Positions 46,194 to 57,436 of a stretch of DNA of 64,000 bases are shown here, one piece after another; position 1 is the stretch's first letter; each line of letters begins with the position of its first letter. This stretch comes from Phytophthora sp. 'mugwort' (lineage: Eukaryota; Oomycota; Peronosporomycetes; Peronosporales; Peronosporaceae). Both the position numbers and the translations under genes were made by a program. Below the pieces are notes generated by a model that saw only the letters and a program-made list of their open reading frames with translations, was not told the DNA's origin and did no database searches. The DNA lies in NCBI GenBank assembly GCA_033558025.1, contig JAUCEF010000017.1:3720001-3784000 (forward strand), in the 5' to 3' direction.

Positions 46194-48830
46194 TTACGCC
46201 ACCATCATCATCTTCTCCTTCCCATACTTGCTCTCGCCGTCTTCGGTCGCAAGATGGCGACGCTTCTTGCCAAGCCCGCGCATCTGGATGTCGCGGCCGA
46301 CACGAGGCCGCGGTCGCTCTTCGCCGTTCTTCCATTTGACGTGTCAGATCTGATGGCACGTCATGGGATTGCCCACGTAGTGGTTGGGACGAACACGATC
46401 ACACAGGTACACGCTACATCGCCAAAGCACAAGCAACAAGTTAGTATACATGCAGAAGAACACACCTCCTCTACACTTACCGCTTATCCCCCTCGCTGCG
46501 TACGTCACAGTAGAATATCGTAGCGCTGCGCTGTCCCACTTTCTCCTTCCTGATAGAACAGACCTTGCACTGGTGCTGGGTCGTTTGCGAACACCCTCTT
46601 CAATCTGCATCCACTCCGGAAACTCAGTGAGACGATGCTCAGCCGAAACAACTTCCCCCTCGTGGGCGTTGGGGAGGTCCTGGTGAGCAGCTCTACATCA
46701 ATACACGCGTTAGCAATATATATACAACATGTTAGCAAAAGATCGTGTAGTACATACCTCCTCCACGAAATCTTCGGCAGTGATCTGCAGAAGCGCCTGC
46801 AAAACCTCCAGGAACTGGGTATGATCTGCTGTCGGTTCACTTCTCTGCTTCTGGGTCTCGCGATAGACGATGAACACATTCACGATCGCCACATCGACAA
46901 GGCCCAAGAAGATGGTCTTGTAGATTTTCTGAAAACGCACGGAGAGCTGCAGCGAATAGCGCTGCAGCCACAATTGGTCGTGGACATCTACCCCACCCAT
47001 TCAGCGATGATAGTCACATCGCTGACGGGCAAGGTATGACCATCCTCTGGCCACCAGGAATGTGGCGGCCTGTGTTCATACAACCACAAATGCAGCATGT
47101 TAGTCCCTGATCATTAGCAATAGTGACTAGTATTCTTGCCACACGTCTCCATAGCAGTACTGGTGCCCGTGGAGAGTAGATACACTGGAAGCCTGTCTCA
47201 CCACTGCAACACCGAAGGTCGGGCAACATTTCGCAACAGCAGTGGTGGCCGATCCGCGAGCTACATTTGCTGGAGCGACGCTTCCTTGACAATAAGTGCT
47301 GGAGGGAATCCCTCTGTATCTGACGTATAAAAACGGTCAGTCACCACTGCGTGGAAAACACCTTTCTCGAGAGGGGGAGGACTTCATGTAAGTCCTGATG
47401 ACTGCAGCAGGTCCCGGTTCGGGTCCGCAGAAAACCTCGTGGGGTCATCGCCTCTAAGCTCCCCCGTATGCTGATTCGTTCCGCAATAGACCTCGAGTCT
47501 AGCATGTACAATATTCAGCATAGCCAACGGGTAACGTGAGTTAATATACAACATGTATAACTTAGACAAAAAAAATCACCGCGGTCTCCATGATGGAGAC
47601 GCGGTGTAAAACAAAATCAATACACAGCACGCAATACGTAAGAGCCTACCATATGCAGGGAAACGTACCGGAGACAGTAGACAGTATCTGCACAACAGAT
47701 CATAAACAAGTTAGTACCCCAGTTGTGGGGCTTGTCCTTCATGAATTGCCTCGTCACAATGTGGCGGTTTCTCGACGGGATCATAGCTTCGTCAAAAGCC
47801 AGCACTGGAGGGACCATGTATCCTCTGGCGAATGTCTGCTGCAACGATCCACCACTGAGCGAACCTTCCAAGCTCCATCCGTCTCCGCCCGCGAGTCCGT
47901 GTTGCCAGTGACATGTAGATTCTGCATTACCCGCCCAAACCGCGCCTTCGACGTATAGCGCCCAAATGTCCCTTTTGAGACAGCACCAACAGACATCTTC
48001 CCCAGTGATCAGAGAAGTGACGCTTGTGAGGGCACATCATCATACAAATGAGTAGTCCGGTGCGATACGTAATGTCCTATGGTAGAATCCTCTTTCGACT
48101 CTTGAAGCAGCACATCATCTCGCGTAACATCCCCTTTTTGGTTCACCTGCTTCTCGTACATCCTGTCACGCTTTCATTCAGATGCTGATTGTAGTATCGA
48201 TTGATCTCCGTTTTGCTGCTATAGCCTGGGGGGGGGGGGGGGGGGGGGGGCATGAAAAAAGAAAACCAGTTGCAAAGGTGACTCGGCTCTTTCGAGCACA
48301 CATCAGTTGGACCGTACTCTCCTTTGTACAACCAGGATACGCCTCCGTTCGTTCAGAAATTGTTCCAGTATCTAGAAGCACAATAAATAAAGCATGAGGC
48401 GAGTTAGAGAATGTTATATGTACATCCGGCCGTAAAGATGAGCTCACCAAATTCCGCCCGTCCACTCGCATCTTCTTCACCGCGTTCTCGTCCGGCGTCA
48501 ACATGTCCCAATTCATAGTAGTCGCTATCCAGTCGCGAGGCAGCTTATCAATTGCAGCTTCACCGCTTCCGCTGAGCTCACGCTGCTGTCGCTTTTCCCT
48601 CGAAGAATGAGTGCCTCAAACCTCCATCACTTTCGCCCGACAAATCATCTGCCTCATCAGGCCCACCTCGCTCGGCCAGCTATGATTCTCCAGCCTCCGA
48701 ATCTCCTGCAGCCACACCCTTCGTCTCAACGTACCAGTCATCCGAGTGTGCATCACCTTCATCCATAGCGTAAAATGGCTGACACCGACCGACAATGCCG
48801 ACACCAAAACGATTGGACAGAATAAAATCA
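46194..48830 (-). pseudogene. piggyBac-like transposase gene (DDE_Tnp_1_7), with introns, decayed
   Basis: In order on the minus strand there is an acidic N-terminus (DEGDAHSDDWYVETKG, near 48,770-48,700) and a segment with EYGPTD and NRYYNQHL (48,330-48,170). AWKVRSVVD follows near 47,860, then LAFDEAMIPSRNRHIVTRQF with KPHNWGTNLFMIC, then LEVYCGTNQHTGEL, and YHR-stop-MGGVDVHDQ (about 47,010-46,975). A C-terminal Cys-rich end contains YLCDR and MTCHQ. Short introns with GTAAGT or GTATGT donors, CTAAC branch motifs and GATGTAG acceptors lie at 46,414-46,480 and about 46,693-46,757. TGA replaces the expected Trp codon at 47,001-47,003 and 46,344-46,346. A frameshift near 47,870 and a G-run at 48,228-48,250 add damage. 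The family encodes the cut-and-paste transposase of TTAA-targeting elements. Confidence 0.8.
48228..48250 (+). repeat. Poly-G run (23 G)
   Basis: An uninterrupted G tract inside the piggyBac-like remnant, read as Pro codons on the minus strand. Its length suggests slippage expansion or an assembly artefact. Confidence 0.9.
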
Positions 48831-49393
48831 AATGCGCTGTTTTAATTCGGCATAACTATTAATTGTCTTGCTGGCTGAAAAGGTTCGAGGACGAATAAAC
48901 GCGACGTTGCGGAGGCGACCCCTCACAACACAATCATCAGCAACAGCAGCACCAAGCGAGTAGAAGCAGCGGAGCGGCGCCGACGTGCATGGGGCGTTCG
49001 CGTGCGCCCATCGCTGGCAGCAGCAGGTGAGAGGCTTGGATTGACTGGGTTAGTTTTGCTGTTCCAACCACGATATGATTGCTTTAGAGTTTGTGCAGGT
49101 TCCTGCGGGTAGCAGTAGTACTGTGTGGAGAAAGCACGGTGTGCTGCTTCAGCGGAGTCGTGGCGTTCCACAGACCGCTTAAAACTCGGTGTGCCGTTCA
49201 ATGGCGTCAACTTTGTTGTGCGGATCATGGGATCAAGAAGGGTAATACTCGTATCTGATCTGGTTAAACCTCACTATATTGTGGTTTTATTTGTTAAGCG
49301 TCGTGATATCTACGGAGACGGCGGAGCGGGCGACGGCGGCGAGACGTTTGCGTACCTGCAGATTGGCGAATATCTCCACGAGCATGGTCAGCT
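48831..49393. other. Stretch without recognised feature
   Basis: Only short overlapping ORFs with no recognisable motif. It may be remains of the transposon ends on either side. Confidence 0.4.
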
Positions 49394-49727
49394 TCATCCT
49401 CTGGGAAGGCTCGACGGATCATTGACCGGCGACGACGATCGAACGCGGCTACCATCCTGGGCGGAAGATTGGATGCAGGTTCTTCGGTGGATTCCCAGTC
49501 GACGACGTAATCCGTCTACACGTCTCGTATGTAGGAGTCTGTGATCGACCGGACGTCGTATACCAGTGGTGATCCTAATTTCGACATCGGGAGACACTCC
49601 ACCTCGCTGTCGCTGCTTTGGTCATGTTCGCTCGGGATACGCTTGTCAGATCGCCGCCTCAATATGAACGGAGCAGGAATCCAGGCGACGTCGTCGCCTT
49701 CGGCATCGACCACGGGACTACCGCTGA

Positions 49728-50186
49728 TCAATGGCTTACCTCCGGCGGCGGATACGAAGATGGCTCCTCTTCAGCGACGTTGGCCATACTGCTCGAATCC
49801 TTCTCTTCAGCTACATCTGGTGCCATGTTGGACGGTTTTCCTTCGGCCATAATGATCGCTGGCTTCTCCTCAAAGATGGCGAGAGACTCCTTCACTTCTG
49901 CTACGGCGCCTGACGACTTCTTCTCCGTGGCGGGGGTCAACTCCACCGGGTGACGGAAACGTCCACGCCAAGCTTTGACATCTTGGCCGCTAATGCGGCG
50001 TCGATTTTGAGCCAGTAAATCAGTGATGGCTTGAAGCAAGAAATCGGCCAAGTCGGGTGCATCATCGAGTTGGGGCTCACACCGCAGGTATCGTAAAGGT
50101 TCATTGGTTAATTTCACACGGTGAACACTCTGCCTAATATATGCAATAATATCATCGTTGAACCCCTTCCGACTTAAGTGTGCCAT
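49728..50186 (-). CDS. Unrecognised ORF, possible retroelement-derived
   Basis: A 152-residue ORF with a basic, helical first part (ending ISGQDVKAWRGRF) and an Ala/Glu/Ser-rich acidic tail. It lies just downstream of the Ty3/gypsy protease region and in the same direction. Further downstream, other frames read YVVDWESTEEPASNLPP near 49,490. I do not recognise a domain; it may be decayed polyprotein or an unrelated insertion. Confidence 0.3.
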   Translation of the reverse strand: MAHLSRKGFNDDIIAYIRQSVHRVKLTNEPLRYLRCEPQLDDAPDLADFLLQAITDLLAQNRRRISGQDVKAWRGRFRHPVELTPATEKKSSGAVAEVKESLAIFEEKPAIIMAEGKPSNMAPDVAEEKDSSSMANVAEEEPSSYPPPEVSH

Positions 50187-50466
50187 CCTCTAGTTGGTGC
50201 AAATAAGGAATGAGTAAGGTGTGCTGCGGCTACATGATTCGTAACGGATACTTGATGATATTATTAAGCTATCTATGGGAAAAGCCAAGACCTTCTGCAA
50301 TTCGCATGCGGACGTGTGCATCCCATATTGACCATAAAATAACTCCATCGTCGTTTCGGGTGACAGGGTCGCTGATTTGGCCAAGCGCCAATCGGGCACG
50401 ATAATCGGCTATGAAGGTTTAAAACCCCATCGCGATGAAAGGCACGTAGTTGTTTTACATCGCGGG

Positions 50467-51049
50467 CTAACCACAGCTTTTCATTGTCAGACACACGGAT
50501 CCGTAGCGGGAGCTCCATGGACTCTGCGACCCCCCACCGTCAGATGCTCGACCACGAACACCGGGCGAATTCTGTCGTTGAAGATCTGGCGGCGCCCTTG
50601 CAACATGACTCGCACCTCGTCCGGCAGACACATGGATCCGTCGCCGAGATCCTGCCGGATCCCATCCGGGGCCATGAAGTCCATGCCGAGGGTGCATTGG
50701 TAGTCTGGCGGCAGATCGACTCCCACCCAGACGTCGTTGAAGTACACCAAGGATCCCGCCAAGGTAATCTTGATCCGTGTGCGTCCTTCCGCGACATACC
50801 GTTTTCAAAAATTCCGAGGCATTCTTGACTCTGACTTGTGTCAATATGGCATCCTACCTTACGAGCAAAGGTGGCTTCGATGATCGAACCTCGGATCCTG
50901 AGTCAAGAAGCGCCACAGCCCTGACGTTGTTGATCTTGCTGTTCGCTATCGCCTGCTTGAAGTGTTTGCCGGGGACATGGTACTTCCAGTATCCGCGCGA
51001 CTCGCCGGGCCGCAGATCCAAAGTCATCGTGACCTCGGATCGTTGGTAG
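50467..51049 (-). pseudogene. Ty3/gypsy-type aspartic protease region, broken
   Basis: On the minus strand an upstream segment reads YHVPGKHFKQAIANSKINN and then ALLDSGSEV, the D-S/T-G active-site box of retropepsins. Downstream lies VWVGVDLPPDYQCTLGMDFM, the ILG-type second half, then LPDEVRV and RIRVSDNEKLWLAR. Frame changes near 50,850, 50,760 and 50,510, and a stop near 50,845, break it. It belongs with the gag at 51,253-52,589; the pol remainder (RT, RNase H, integrase) was not found here. Confidence 0.7.
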
Positions 51050-51252
51050 TCGTCAACAGGTCAAAGACTTGCAACCATAGCCGTACTTTTGTTATGAAGT
51101 TCATATGTATTACCAAGTAGATCAGCTCGCGATCCGCTATCCTGATCCTTCGGCTTCATCTCCACGAATGCATATATGGATGAGCTAGAACGCTCGTCTC
51201 GCGCCGGGTTCAAAACCGGCGAGTGTCCTAGTTTAACATCTTCTCAACAGCC

Positions 51253-52589
51253 TCAGGTATTAGTCCCGGATGCGTTGCTGGGGTCGAACCACTGAAGGAT
51301 GAGGTTGTAGAACTCTTCCATCTGGTATTTGCCGTGATCGTGGTGTTCGCCACAGCCACGACACACGAAGAAACACTGATCTGACGGATGTCCTTTCTTG
51401 CCGCACTTCTGACAGATCAGACGCTTCCAACACTCAAGCTCCGAGTGCTTACGCGGTCCGCAGTGCGAGCATCGCATCTGGCCATCTCTGCCGAAATATG
51501 GGCGGCGATTCTGCTGTCGAGGATCCTCTGGCGCATTGTTCGAGCGCCCAGGATCCGGTACTATTGGCGGATCCGCTGCTGCAACTGCCCAAGAATGGTC
51601 ACTCACCGCCGCCACGTACGCTCGGCGCAGTTCACCTTCAGATCCTGACTCCTCAGATTCCGATCCGAGCTTGGATCCGGAATCGGGGATCTTGATAGCG
51701 GGTATAGCACGGGCTGGCGATGTTGATGGCTCAGGACTCGGCTTGGATCGGTACTTGCCGGGTCCGGTCGACTTCTTCTGCCGCAACTTCGCGCGCTCGC
51801 GCGCGCGCAGCACGTCCTCCAGCAGATCCGCGTCAGCCAAGCGCAGCACTGCGAGCTGACCCGCAAGATCCTGGTCTCCCAGAGCCTCGATGAAGTGTTC
51901 CATGTGCTCGCGACGGGCCTTCGCGGCGCCGTCCTTGATCTTCAGCCGCGTGCGCATGCCTGCAACGTTGAGGCGGTGTAGATACTCCAGCGGCGTCTCC
52001 TCTGCGCGTGGTAGTATTGCCCTGTTATCGAGACTTCCAATCCGCAATACTGCGCTGGAAGCTCCTGAGCAAGTCACTCTACTTCGTCCGCGTGGATCGG
52101 CTCAGCTGCCTGTACCAGTTCCTCGCGGGACCGGTAAGCAGATACGCGAAGGTAAGGCATTTTTCTCTTCATCTGTAGCTTGATCCCTCGTGAATGCAGA
52201 CTTGACTTTGCTGATCCACCCTCATGCACGCCCTTCGTCATGATCCTTGCCTGTGAATCCTTCAGATCCGAGGTGACCGATATCTTGACGCGTTGAACAC
52301 GTCGTCGATCCGGTCGGAACAACTGCTGCCGCTGTCGTAGCCGTGCGCCTCGTGAACCCATGTCGAGATCATCCGGCATACTCCCAGTGCTCGGGGTGGC
52401 GATCTTGCGATCCCACCGATTCCATGTCGACGCCCTGCGGTCCCGCATCGCGTGGACGGTGCCGTTCATGGAACCCCGGCTTCTTGACGTTCGCTCATAG
52501 CCGCTTGGAGGTACATCTCCAGACACCTCATCGGCTCCTGGGCCGGATCCGCTGACCGGATCCGGGCTTGCAACGGTCTCGTCGGACAC
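51253..52589 (-). pseudogene. Ty3/gypsy-type gag, oomycete family, frameshifted
   Basis: The 5' part (52,589-52,074, 171 codons) carries LFRPDRRRVQRVKISVTSDL. The 3' part (52,077-51,253, 274 codons) overlaps it by 4 bases in another frame and carries ETPLEYLHRLNVAGMRTRL. It then has an acidic/Ser-rich linker and tandem Cys/His knuckles (CSHCG...HSELECW, CQKCGKKGHPSDQC, CRGCGEHH), ending FYNLILQWFDPSNASG. The arrangement is characteristic of gag proteins common in Phytophthora and downy mildew genomes. Expected function: the particle-forming, RNA-binding protein of the retrotransposon. The central capsid segment between the two frames is shortened. Confidence 0.8.
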
Positions 52590-52779
52590 GGAGCCGGGAT
52601 CGTATCTTCCGAAGTGCTTGCAGAACGCGACTGCATCATCGTGGCACCACCGTTGGAGGTACCTGGACTAGACCTACTACTGATCTATATACCTCCGGCG
52701 GTTCTGGTTTGCCTACTACTACGCGCGTTCCGCGCCTGATCATCGATAATGCTGAGTATGGAAAGGTTGTTGGATTGAC

Positions 52780-53100
52780 TGTTGCAACATGTCCATCGTC
52801 CACTGCAACGGTTCCAAGCGCTCATCTTTCAACACGATCCTTCAGATCCACTCTACGAGTTCATACATCGTACGATGCGATTTAATTAAGAATGAATACG
52901 TTGCGAGTGGCGATATTCTGAGTGCATTCGATCGAGGTGATGCATCGGTTGGACAGCTATTTAGCTACAAACCGAGTCAATATGCTTGGATGAAGTGTCA
53001 CAACGGTTACGAACTCCATTTACAACCAGACTGACCAGAAGGTTAAGTTTCGAGATACTTCGGTCTCGATCATGCTTTTGCTTCGACAAAAATATAAAGC
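52780..53100 (+). pseudogene. Penton/minor-capsid-like protein C-terminal part (Polinton-like virus type), frameshifted
   Basis: The plus strand encodes SSYIVRCDLIKNEYVASG, then DILSAFDRGDAS and PSQYAWMKCHNGY. After a one-base shift near 53,010 it reads NSIYNQTDQKVKFRDTSVSI, then MLLLR and a TAA near 53,122. The order of an RCDLI.N...IL..F segment, an I...DQ...D turn and a VSIMLLLR-type last strand resembles the single-jelly-roll penton proteins of Polinton-like viruses. The N-terminal part is not identifiable. The assignment is from pattern recognition and the neighbouring capsid gene. Confidence 0.5.
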
Positions 53101-53136
53101 TATTGCTTGTGTCTTTTTAGCGTAATGAGGCAAAAG

Positions 53137-53773
53137 TTACAATCTAAAGCTCCCCGCTTGCATAGGCTTCTTCTTCATGGCACATAGCTTAGCCATATGA
53201 TCGCGACCTTCCTGAGAAGCTTTTGCATTTCTCTTAGCCTTTGTCTTCGGTTTGCCAACACCTACTCCATATCGACGGCGGACCTCACCCCCCTTCTTCA
53301 CATCACTCGTAGTTAGGCGCCCTCCTTCCTTAAACCCCGATACCCGTCATGAAGCGGATAGCAGCCCTCGCTGGAATAGCGCCCTGGGGAGCACCGAATG
53401 CAGTTGCGAGAGCGGGAACAGCATCATCTGCTGCTCCGCTAAGAATGCCAGAGTCTTTAGCAAATTTGAATGCCTTTTCGATGCCTCCCCATATCTTTCC
53501 CCAGATACTGCCCCCGTGCATGCCTCCACCTTGCATATGGTTGAAAGGATATCCGATCTCCGTTTTGGTAATAGCCAATCGCGTTCTTTTACCTGATTTG
53601 TGAGCTCGAAGAGCTTTAGCATACGATTCAGGATGAAGACGAAGCGTAGCACCAGAACCACTCAACTCATATTTAGTCAATGAAAGAGTATCAAACTTAA
53701 ATGCCCTCTTGAGCTTTGCCTCTGGGATTGACGATGAACCTGGAACTCTTTGAACGCCATGGCTATAGTTCAT
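53137..53773 (-). pseudogene. pVI/pX-like basic virion protein (Polinton-like virus type)
   Basis: A 147-codon ORF from 53,773 to 53,330 has a basic N-terminal half (AKALRAHKSGKRTRLAI), then GGGMHGGSIWGKIWGGIEKA, an amphipathic region, and AVPALATAFGAPQGAIPARA to MTGIGV. After a frame change at the TAA it continues with KKGGEVRRRYGVGVGKPKTK and a Lys-rich tail to about 53,137. A Gly-rich, Trp-containing amphipathic helix followed by a basic C-terminus is typical of the pVI/pX-like proteins proposed for adintoviruses and Polinton-like viruses. It is transcribed away from the MCP gene. Confidence 0.5.
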
Positions 53774-54200
53774 GACTGATATTATTTAAAGAATGATTAA
53801 ATTTTGCGGTTTCGAATCGATCTAATAGATGCATTTTAATTTTTTGTTTGCAGTATACCCAAAGCATGCATCATACACCACCATAATTACCGTATGCTCC
53901 TTAATATTGTTTAGGGTTGTACCTACCGATTCCATACTTTGTCGGAGCTGCGTCGCCCATCGAGTCGAAAAATTCGCCATCTTGTACCGCTTGCCAGTGT
54001 CCTACATCAAGGTTAGAAGGCCTTAATAAGACCAAATACGTATCGGTTTCGATATTTCACTCGATTCGAATATATTATCCAGATGGACACCTAATCTATC
54101 CGCGTTCAATTAAATCATGATCGCTGGCGATTGGTTTAATTAGATGAGACATAATATTTAATCTCGATGGAAGTATATTAGAGTCTATATAGATTCAACG
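53774..54200. other. AT-rich intergenic stretch between pVI-like and MCP genes
   Basis: Divergent promoters for the two neighbouring virus-like genes would lie here. AT content is visibly higher than in the array; no ORF or repeat is convincing. Confidence 0.4.
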
Positions 54201-55907
54201 ATGAGCGGAACTCAACTATCCGACCAATATTTGTACCAGAGCTCGCTCAAGAGCGACCGGGAGATAAAGGTATCTTCCGGTAAGCGAGTACCCTTCGTAA
54301 TCGATCTCAATCAGGGATCGTATCAGAATGGTGTCATTACTATTGATGCTACTGCCGAGCTAAATGGGAGTGAAGGATTCGCTTGACTTCGCGATGCCTA
54401 CATCGTGCTACCATACAAGATCTCGATGAAGAACGGTAGTACTGCCCAAACTCTACCAGCTAACCGCTTCTGTTCTACGCTCAAATGCGGTAACTGGAAT
54501 GTAATCGATAGCATATCGCTTGAACTCAACGAGAAGACCGTTGTAGTAGGCTGACTACAAGCTGTTTTGGAATAATATCCGAGCTCAGACAAGCAACAGT
54601 CCTCAGTATGTTGAGAAGCATGGAGCTGAGTCGTTCCTTTATCGGGATGCCGCTCAGCCAGCTTTGTATAGTTCTGCTATATCATCTACTACGGGAGATG
54701 GTTACACTAATACTACCTTCTCATCTTCGTTTACTACTACTGGCCCATCTGGTAGTGCCTCTATCGTTAATGATGGTCTTGTAAAGCGTCTGTTGTCGAA
54801 CCCTCCTAGCGCTGGATCTGATTTCTCCACATCGTGGCCTTCCCTTGGTGCGGCTGCAGCTTCTACTACAATCTCAAATCAATTGGCGCGAGGTGCCTTC
54901 GTAGCTGGCTGGTGCTGCTACTGCTAACGCGATCATGGGAACGTGGAACTACATGCTCAAGATCAAGCAAACTGATCTACATCCCATTTTCAAGGAGCTA
55001 GACCTCATGGCGAACCCTCAGATCCACCTACGCTTCCGTGTCAACCAGGGTACTTCCACTATTGCTGTCGATGCATCGAAGGGTATCTCTCTCACCAGCA
55101 CTACTCTCGCAAGTGGCAGTACCTGTCCGGTGATGGTTTCTGCTTCATCGACTGGTAATCCCATGGCTGGTGTCCTTGCTGCTTCTGCCGGGTTCAGTAT
55201 TGCTTGGGGGTGTTGTCGTCAATGCCCTTGAACCTTCAATTGATGGTACCTATATATGCCTTTCACCACTTCTCGTCATTATGTACCGTTCGTCCATCTT
55301 GAGAACCACCAGGCAATCATCTCCAGGCCTGTTAAGAAAGTCCGCGACGCATAATGGTTCTATTAGCGAGCTGGTGTAGGAAAGCAATCGACTCAACACA
55401 ACGTTGTTTTCGATCTACAGTTATCAGCTTCTGTTAAGAATGCTAAATATGTCATTCTCCTCCCTTTCGCCGAGTAGACTGGTAGTTTCGCTTCTGCTGC
55501 AGTACAGGAGTTTCAAAGTCCTTTTGATTCGGCTCTCTGGACGCTTCACCCTGGTTCGAGTATCCGCAACTTCAATGTTCGCATTGGCTCCCACCAAACC
55601 TTCGACATCAGTCATGACTATGATTTTCACCACTTCACAAACGAAATTGCGATTCGCTTCAATTAACGGTGATCTGACTCCTGCGGTCGTGAATGGTCTT
55701 CTTGATTACCAGGCATGGTCGCTGACTAACCGCGTTCTCATTGCTAACGTTAGCCGCCTAACGGAGCGTGATGTTCCGCAGGCGATTCAGGTCCAGGGCA
55801 CAAACGCTGGATGCCAGGGCACCAATATGTTGGTCCTTGCGGTGAGCGAGCAGGAGCTAAGATATGATCATCTTACAGGGGAAGAAATCGATTATACCCC
55901 AGCTTAG
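54201..55907 (+). pseudogene. Double-jelly-roll major capsid protein, Polinton-like virus type, frameshifted
   Basis: It begins MSGTQLSDQYLYQSSLKSDR with a clean ATG. Segments then follow in changing frames: LRDAYIVLPYKISMKNGS after an in-frame TGA (54,384-54,386), DYKLFWNNIRAQTS from about 54,545, ANAIMGTWNYMLKIKQTDLH from about 54,920, GGVVVNALEP from about 55,205, ALWTLHPGSSIRNFNVRIGS near 55,535, and VLIANVSRLTERDVPQAIQV to the TAG at 55,905-55,907. The last part, with NVSRL..RD...IQV.GTN and a closing strand before a GEEI-type turn, resembles the C-terminus of Polinton-like virus capsids. Total length is about 570 residues, within the usual MCP range. At least five lesions make it non-functional as assembled. 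Confidence 0.6.
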
Positions 55908-55918
55908 AAAAACAAAAC

Positions 55919-56155
55919 TCAATAGCTTAGTTCAATTTTTGAAAGTAGTTTAGGACACTTCTCAGTAAGAAATTGACTCTTACGAAGCCATTTGATATAG
56001 TTCGAATCCGTTCGACTAATCTGCTTGAGGGTCTTACCGCGATATTTGCCCCAAGTCATCATATATGAATTATCATCAGTTAGGAATTTGGAGTGTAAGA
56101 ATATTTTGATTTCCTCGGTAATATTTAGACTGGGTTGGCTAAATACCCTCGACAA
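55919..56155 (-). CDS. Small DUF3820/exonuclease-like protein
   Basis: The 78-codon ORF contains MTWGKYRGKTLKQI, then SNYIKWLRKSQFL. This matches the pattern (F/W)GKYKGKT...D..Y..WL of DUF3820-like small domains, which also occur in DNA viruses and next to nucleases. It lies 11 bases past the MCP stop on the opposite strand and has no internal damage, unlike its neighbour. The Met at residue 31 (MMTWGKYRG) is another possible start. Function is not established. Confidence 0.5.
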   Translation of the reverse strand: MSRVFSQPSLNITEEIKIFLHSKFLTDDNSYMMTWGKYRGKTLKQISRTDSNYIKWLRKSQFLTEKCPKLLSKIELSY

Positions 56156-57061
56156 TAACCAGGATCAGAAGTATATACTTCTTCGATTTAGTGCCCTTGT
56201 ATTTTCCAAAGTTATTTCGCTAGTCATGTTATTAGTTAGGTATATCTATATACATAACCCCTTATCGTTTTTGAGAAAAAAATAAAATAATTTTTGAAAC
56301 TCACAGAAAACCTGTAAAACTCATAAAATATTTCTGGTATCCACATTTCGGACACCTATACTTACCTTTTTATAGCAGCAGCTTCTATCTGAATAACACC
56401 ACGTTGTATTACATGAATCAAATACTTCAACATATTCAGTTTTCTTTGACGAGACCTACGCCACACCCACAAGACTCTAACGTGTTTTCTTAAGATACCA
56501 TACTCGAGCCGTTTCTGAAGCCATGGTTGGGGGGGGGGGGGGGGTTGTTTCATCAGCCACTTACAGTAGGATCGATCTTTAGCATTGCCTCGAGTGCTGA
56601 ATGCTTTGAGTTGAAACTTAACTTATTCATTGTTATGGTCATTACACCTTTATATTTATCTATCAGGATGGAAGGTCTTCATATTTTTGATCCTGATATT
56701 TGGATAACTTCATATAGGCAAAATATTGTATCTTATACTCACTAAATTATGCACTTTTACATATTTCGCTATCAGGACCTTTTGAGAGCAAAACAAATGT
56801 CTCTTTGCATACTGGCTATCGATAGGGGCTGCCTAAATTATATAGAGTTTTATCCCTTTGCTAATTCATGGGTTAAACATTGTTTTAGCACATCCAGATG
56901 GAATTATAAAAAACAGCCCCGATTGTGTACTATAAACCACTACTTGCAGGATCCGCATCACTGGGTCCTTGAGCGGGAAGTCGTTCATTTCCGTGCGCAG
57001 TACGCCGACTCCAGCTTAGATCGTGACCAGGTAGACTTCAATACAGCACGAGCTTCGCTTC
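56156..57061. other. AT-rich stretch, no recognised gene
   Basis: It contains a 16-base G run (56,529-56,544) and several short ORFs without motifs. It may hold the rest of the integrated virus-like segment, but nothing supports that directly. Confidence 0.4.
56529..56544 (+). repeat. Poly-G run (16 G)
   Basis: Second long uninterrupted G tract in the window. Confidence 0.9.
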
Positions 57062-57436
57062 CTAGCCTGGTGCCTTGAGTTTCTTCCGTGCGGCATTCGT
57101 CTTTTTCTTAGACGTGGCACTTGAGGCCGCTGGAGTGGTGGTGGATGAAGGATCATTCGCTCTCGCGAACGATCCTTCGTCCGGCAGGTCCTGACTCGCG
57201 TCAAGACCTGTGAGGGTCCCCGAAGGGGCCTGGGGAGGAAAGCGAGGTTTCTCTTCCTGATCCGTTGCCAGACCATCCTCTCTTCCGTCGGCAGAGCTCC
57301 TTTCAGGGCTCTGCCGATCCGTGGATCTCTCTCTCAGCGACGCCATCGGTAATCCAGTCTCCGTCGGTGCTTCATCTCCCGATCCATTGCTCACTTGCGC
57401 ATCATCTTGGGACTCACGGTGAAATCCATTGTTCAA
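57062..57436 (-). CDS. Unrecognised low-complexity ORF
   Basis: A 124-codon ORF rich in Ser, Asp, Glu and Pro, ending with Ala/Lys-rich ATSKKKTNAARKKLKAPG. The composition resembles the N-terminal extension of some retrotransposon gag proteins in oomycetes, but no gag core follows. Confidence 0.25.
   Translation of the reverse strand: MNNGFHRESQDDAQVSNGSGDEAPTETGLPMASLRERSTDRQSPERSSADGREDGLATDQEEKPRFPPQAPSGTLTGLDASQDLPDEGSFARANDPSSTTTPAASSATSKKKTNAARKKLKAPG

Noticed and set aside
51190..51235. Possible tRNA or primer-binding site (GGGTTCAAAACCGG)
   Set aside because: It is a short hairpin-like word without the rest of a cloverleaf, and no LTR lies next to it.
46344..54386. Alternative genetic code with TGA read as Trp
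   Set aside because: TGA stops occur at non-Trp sites too (capsid gene at 54,384), and TAA and TAG also interrupt frames. Pseudogene decay explains all of them.
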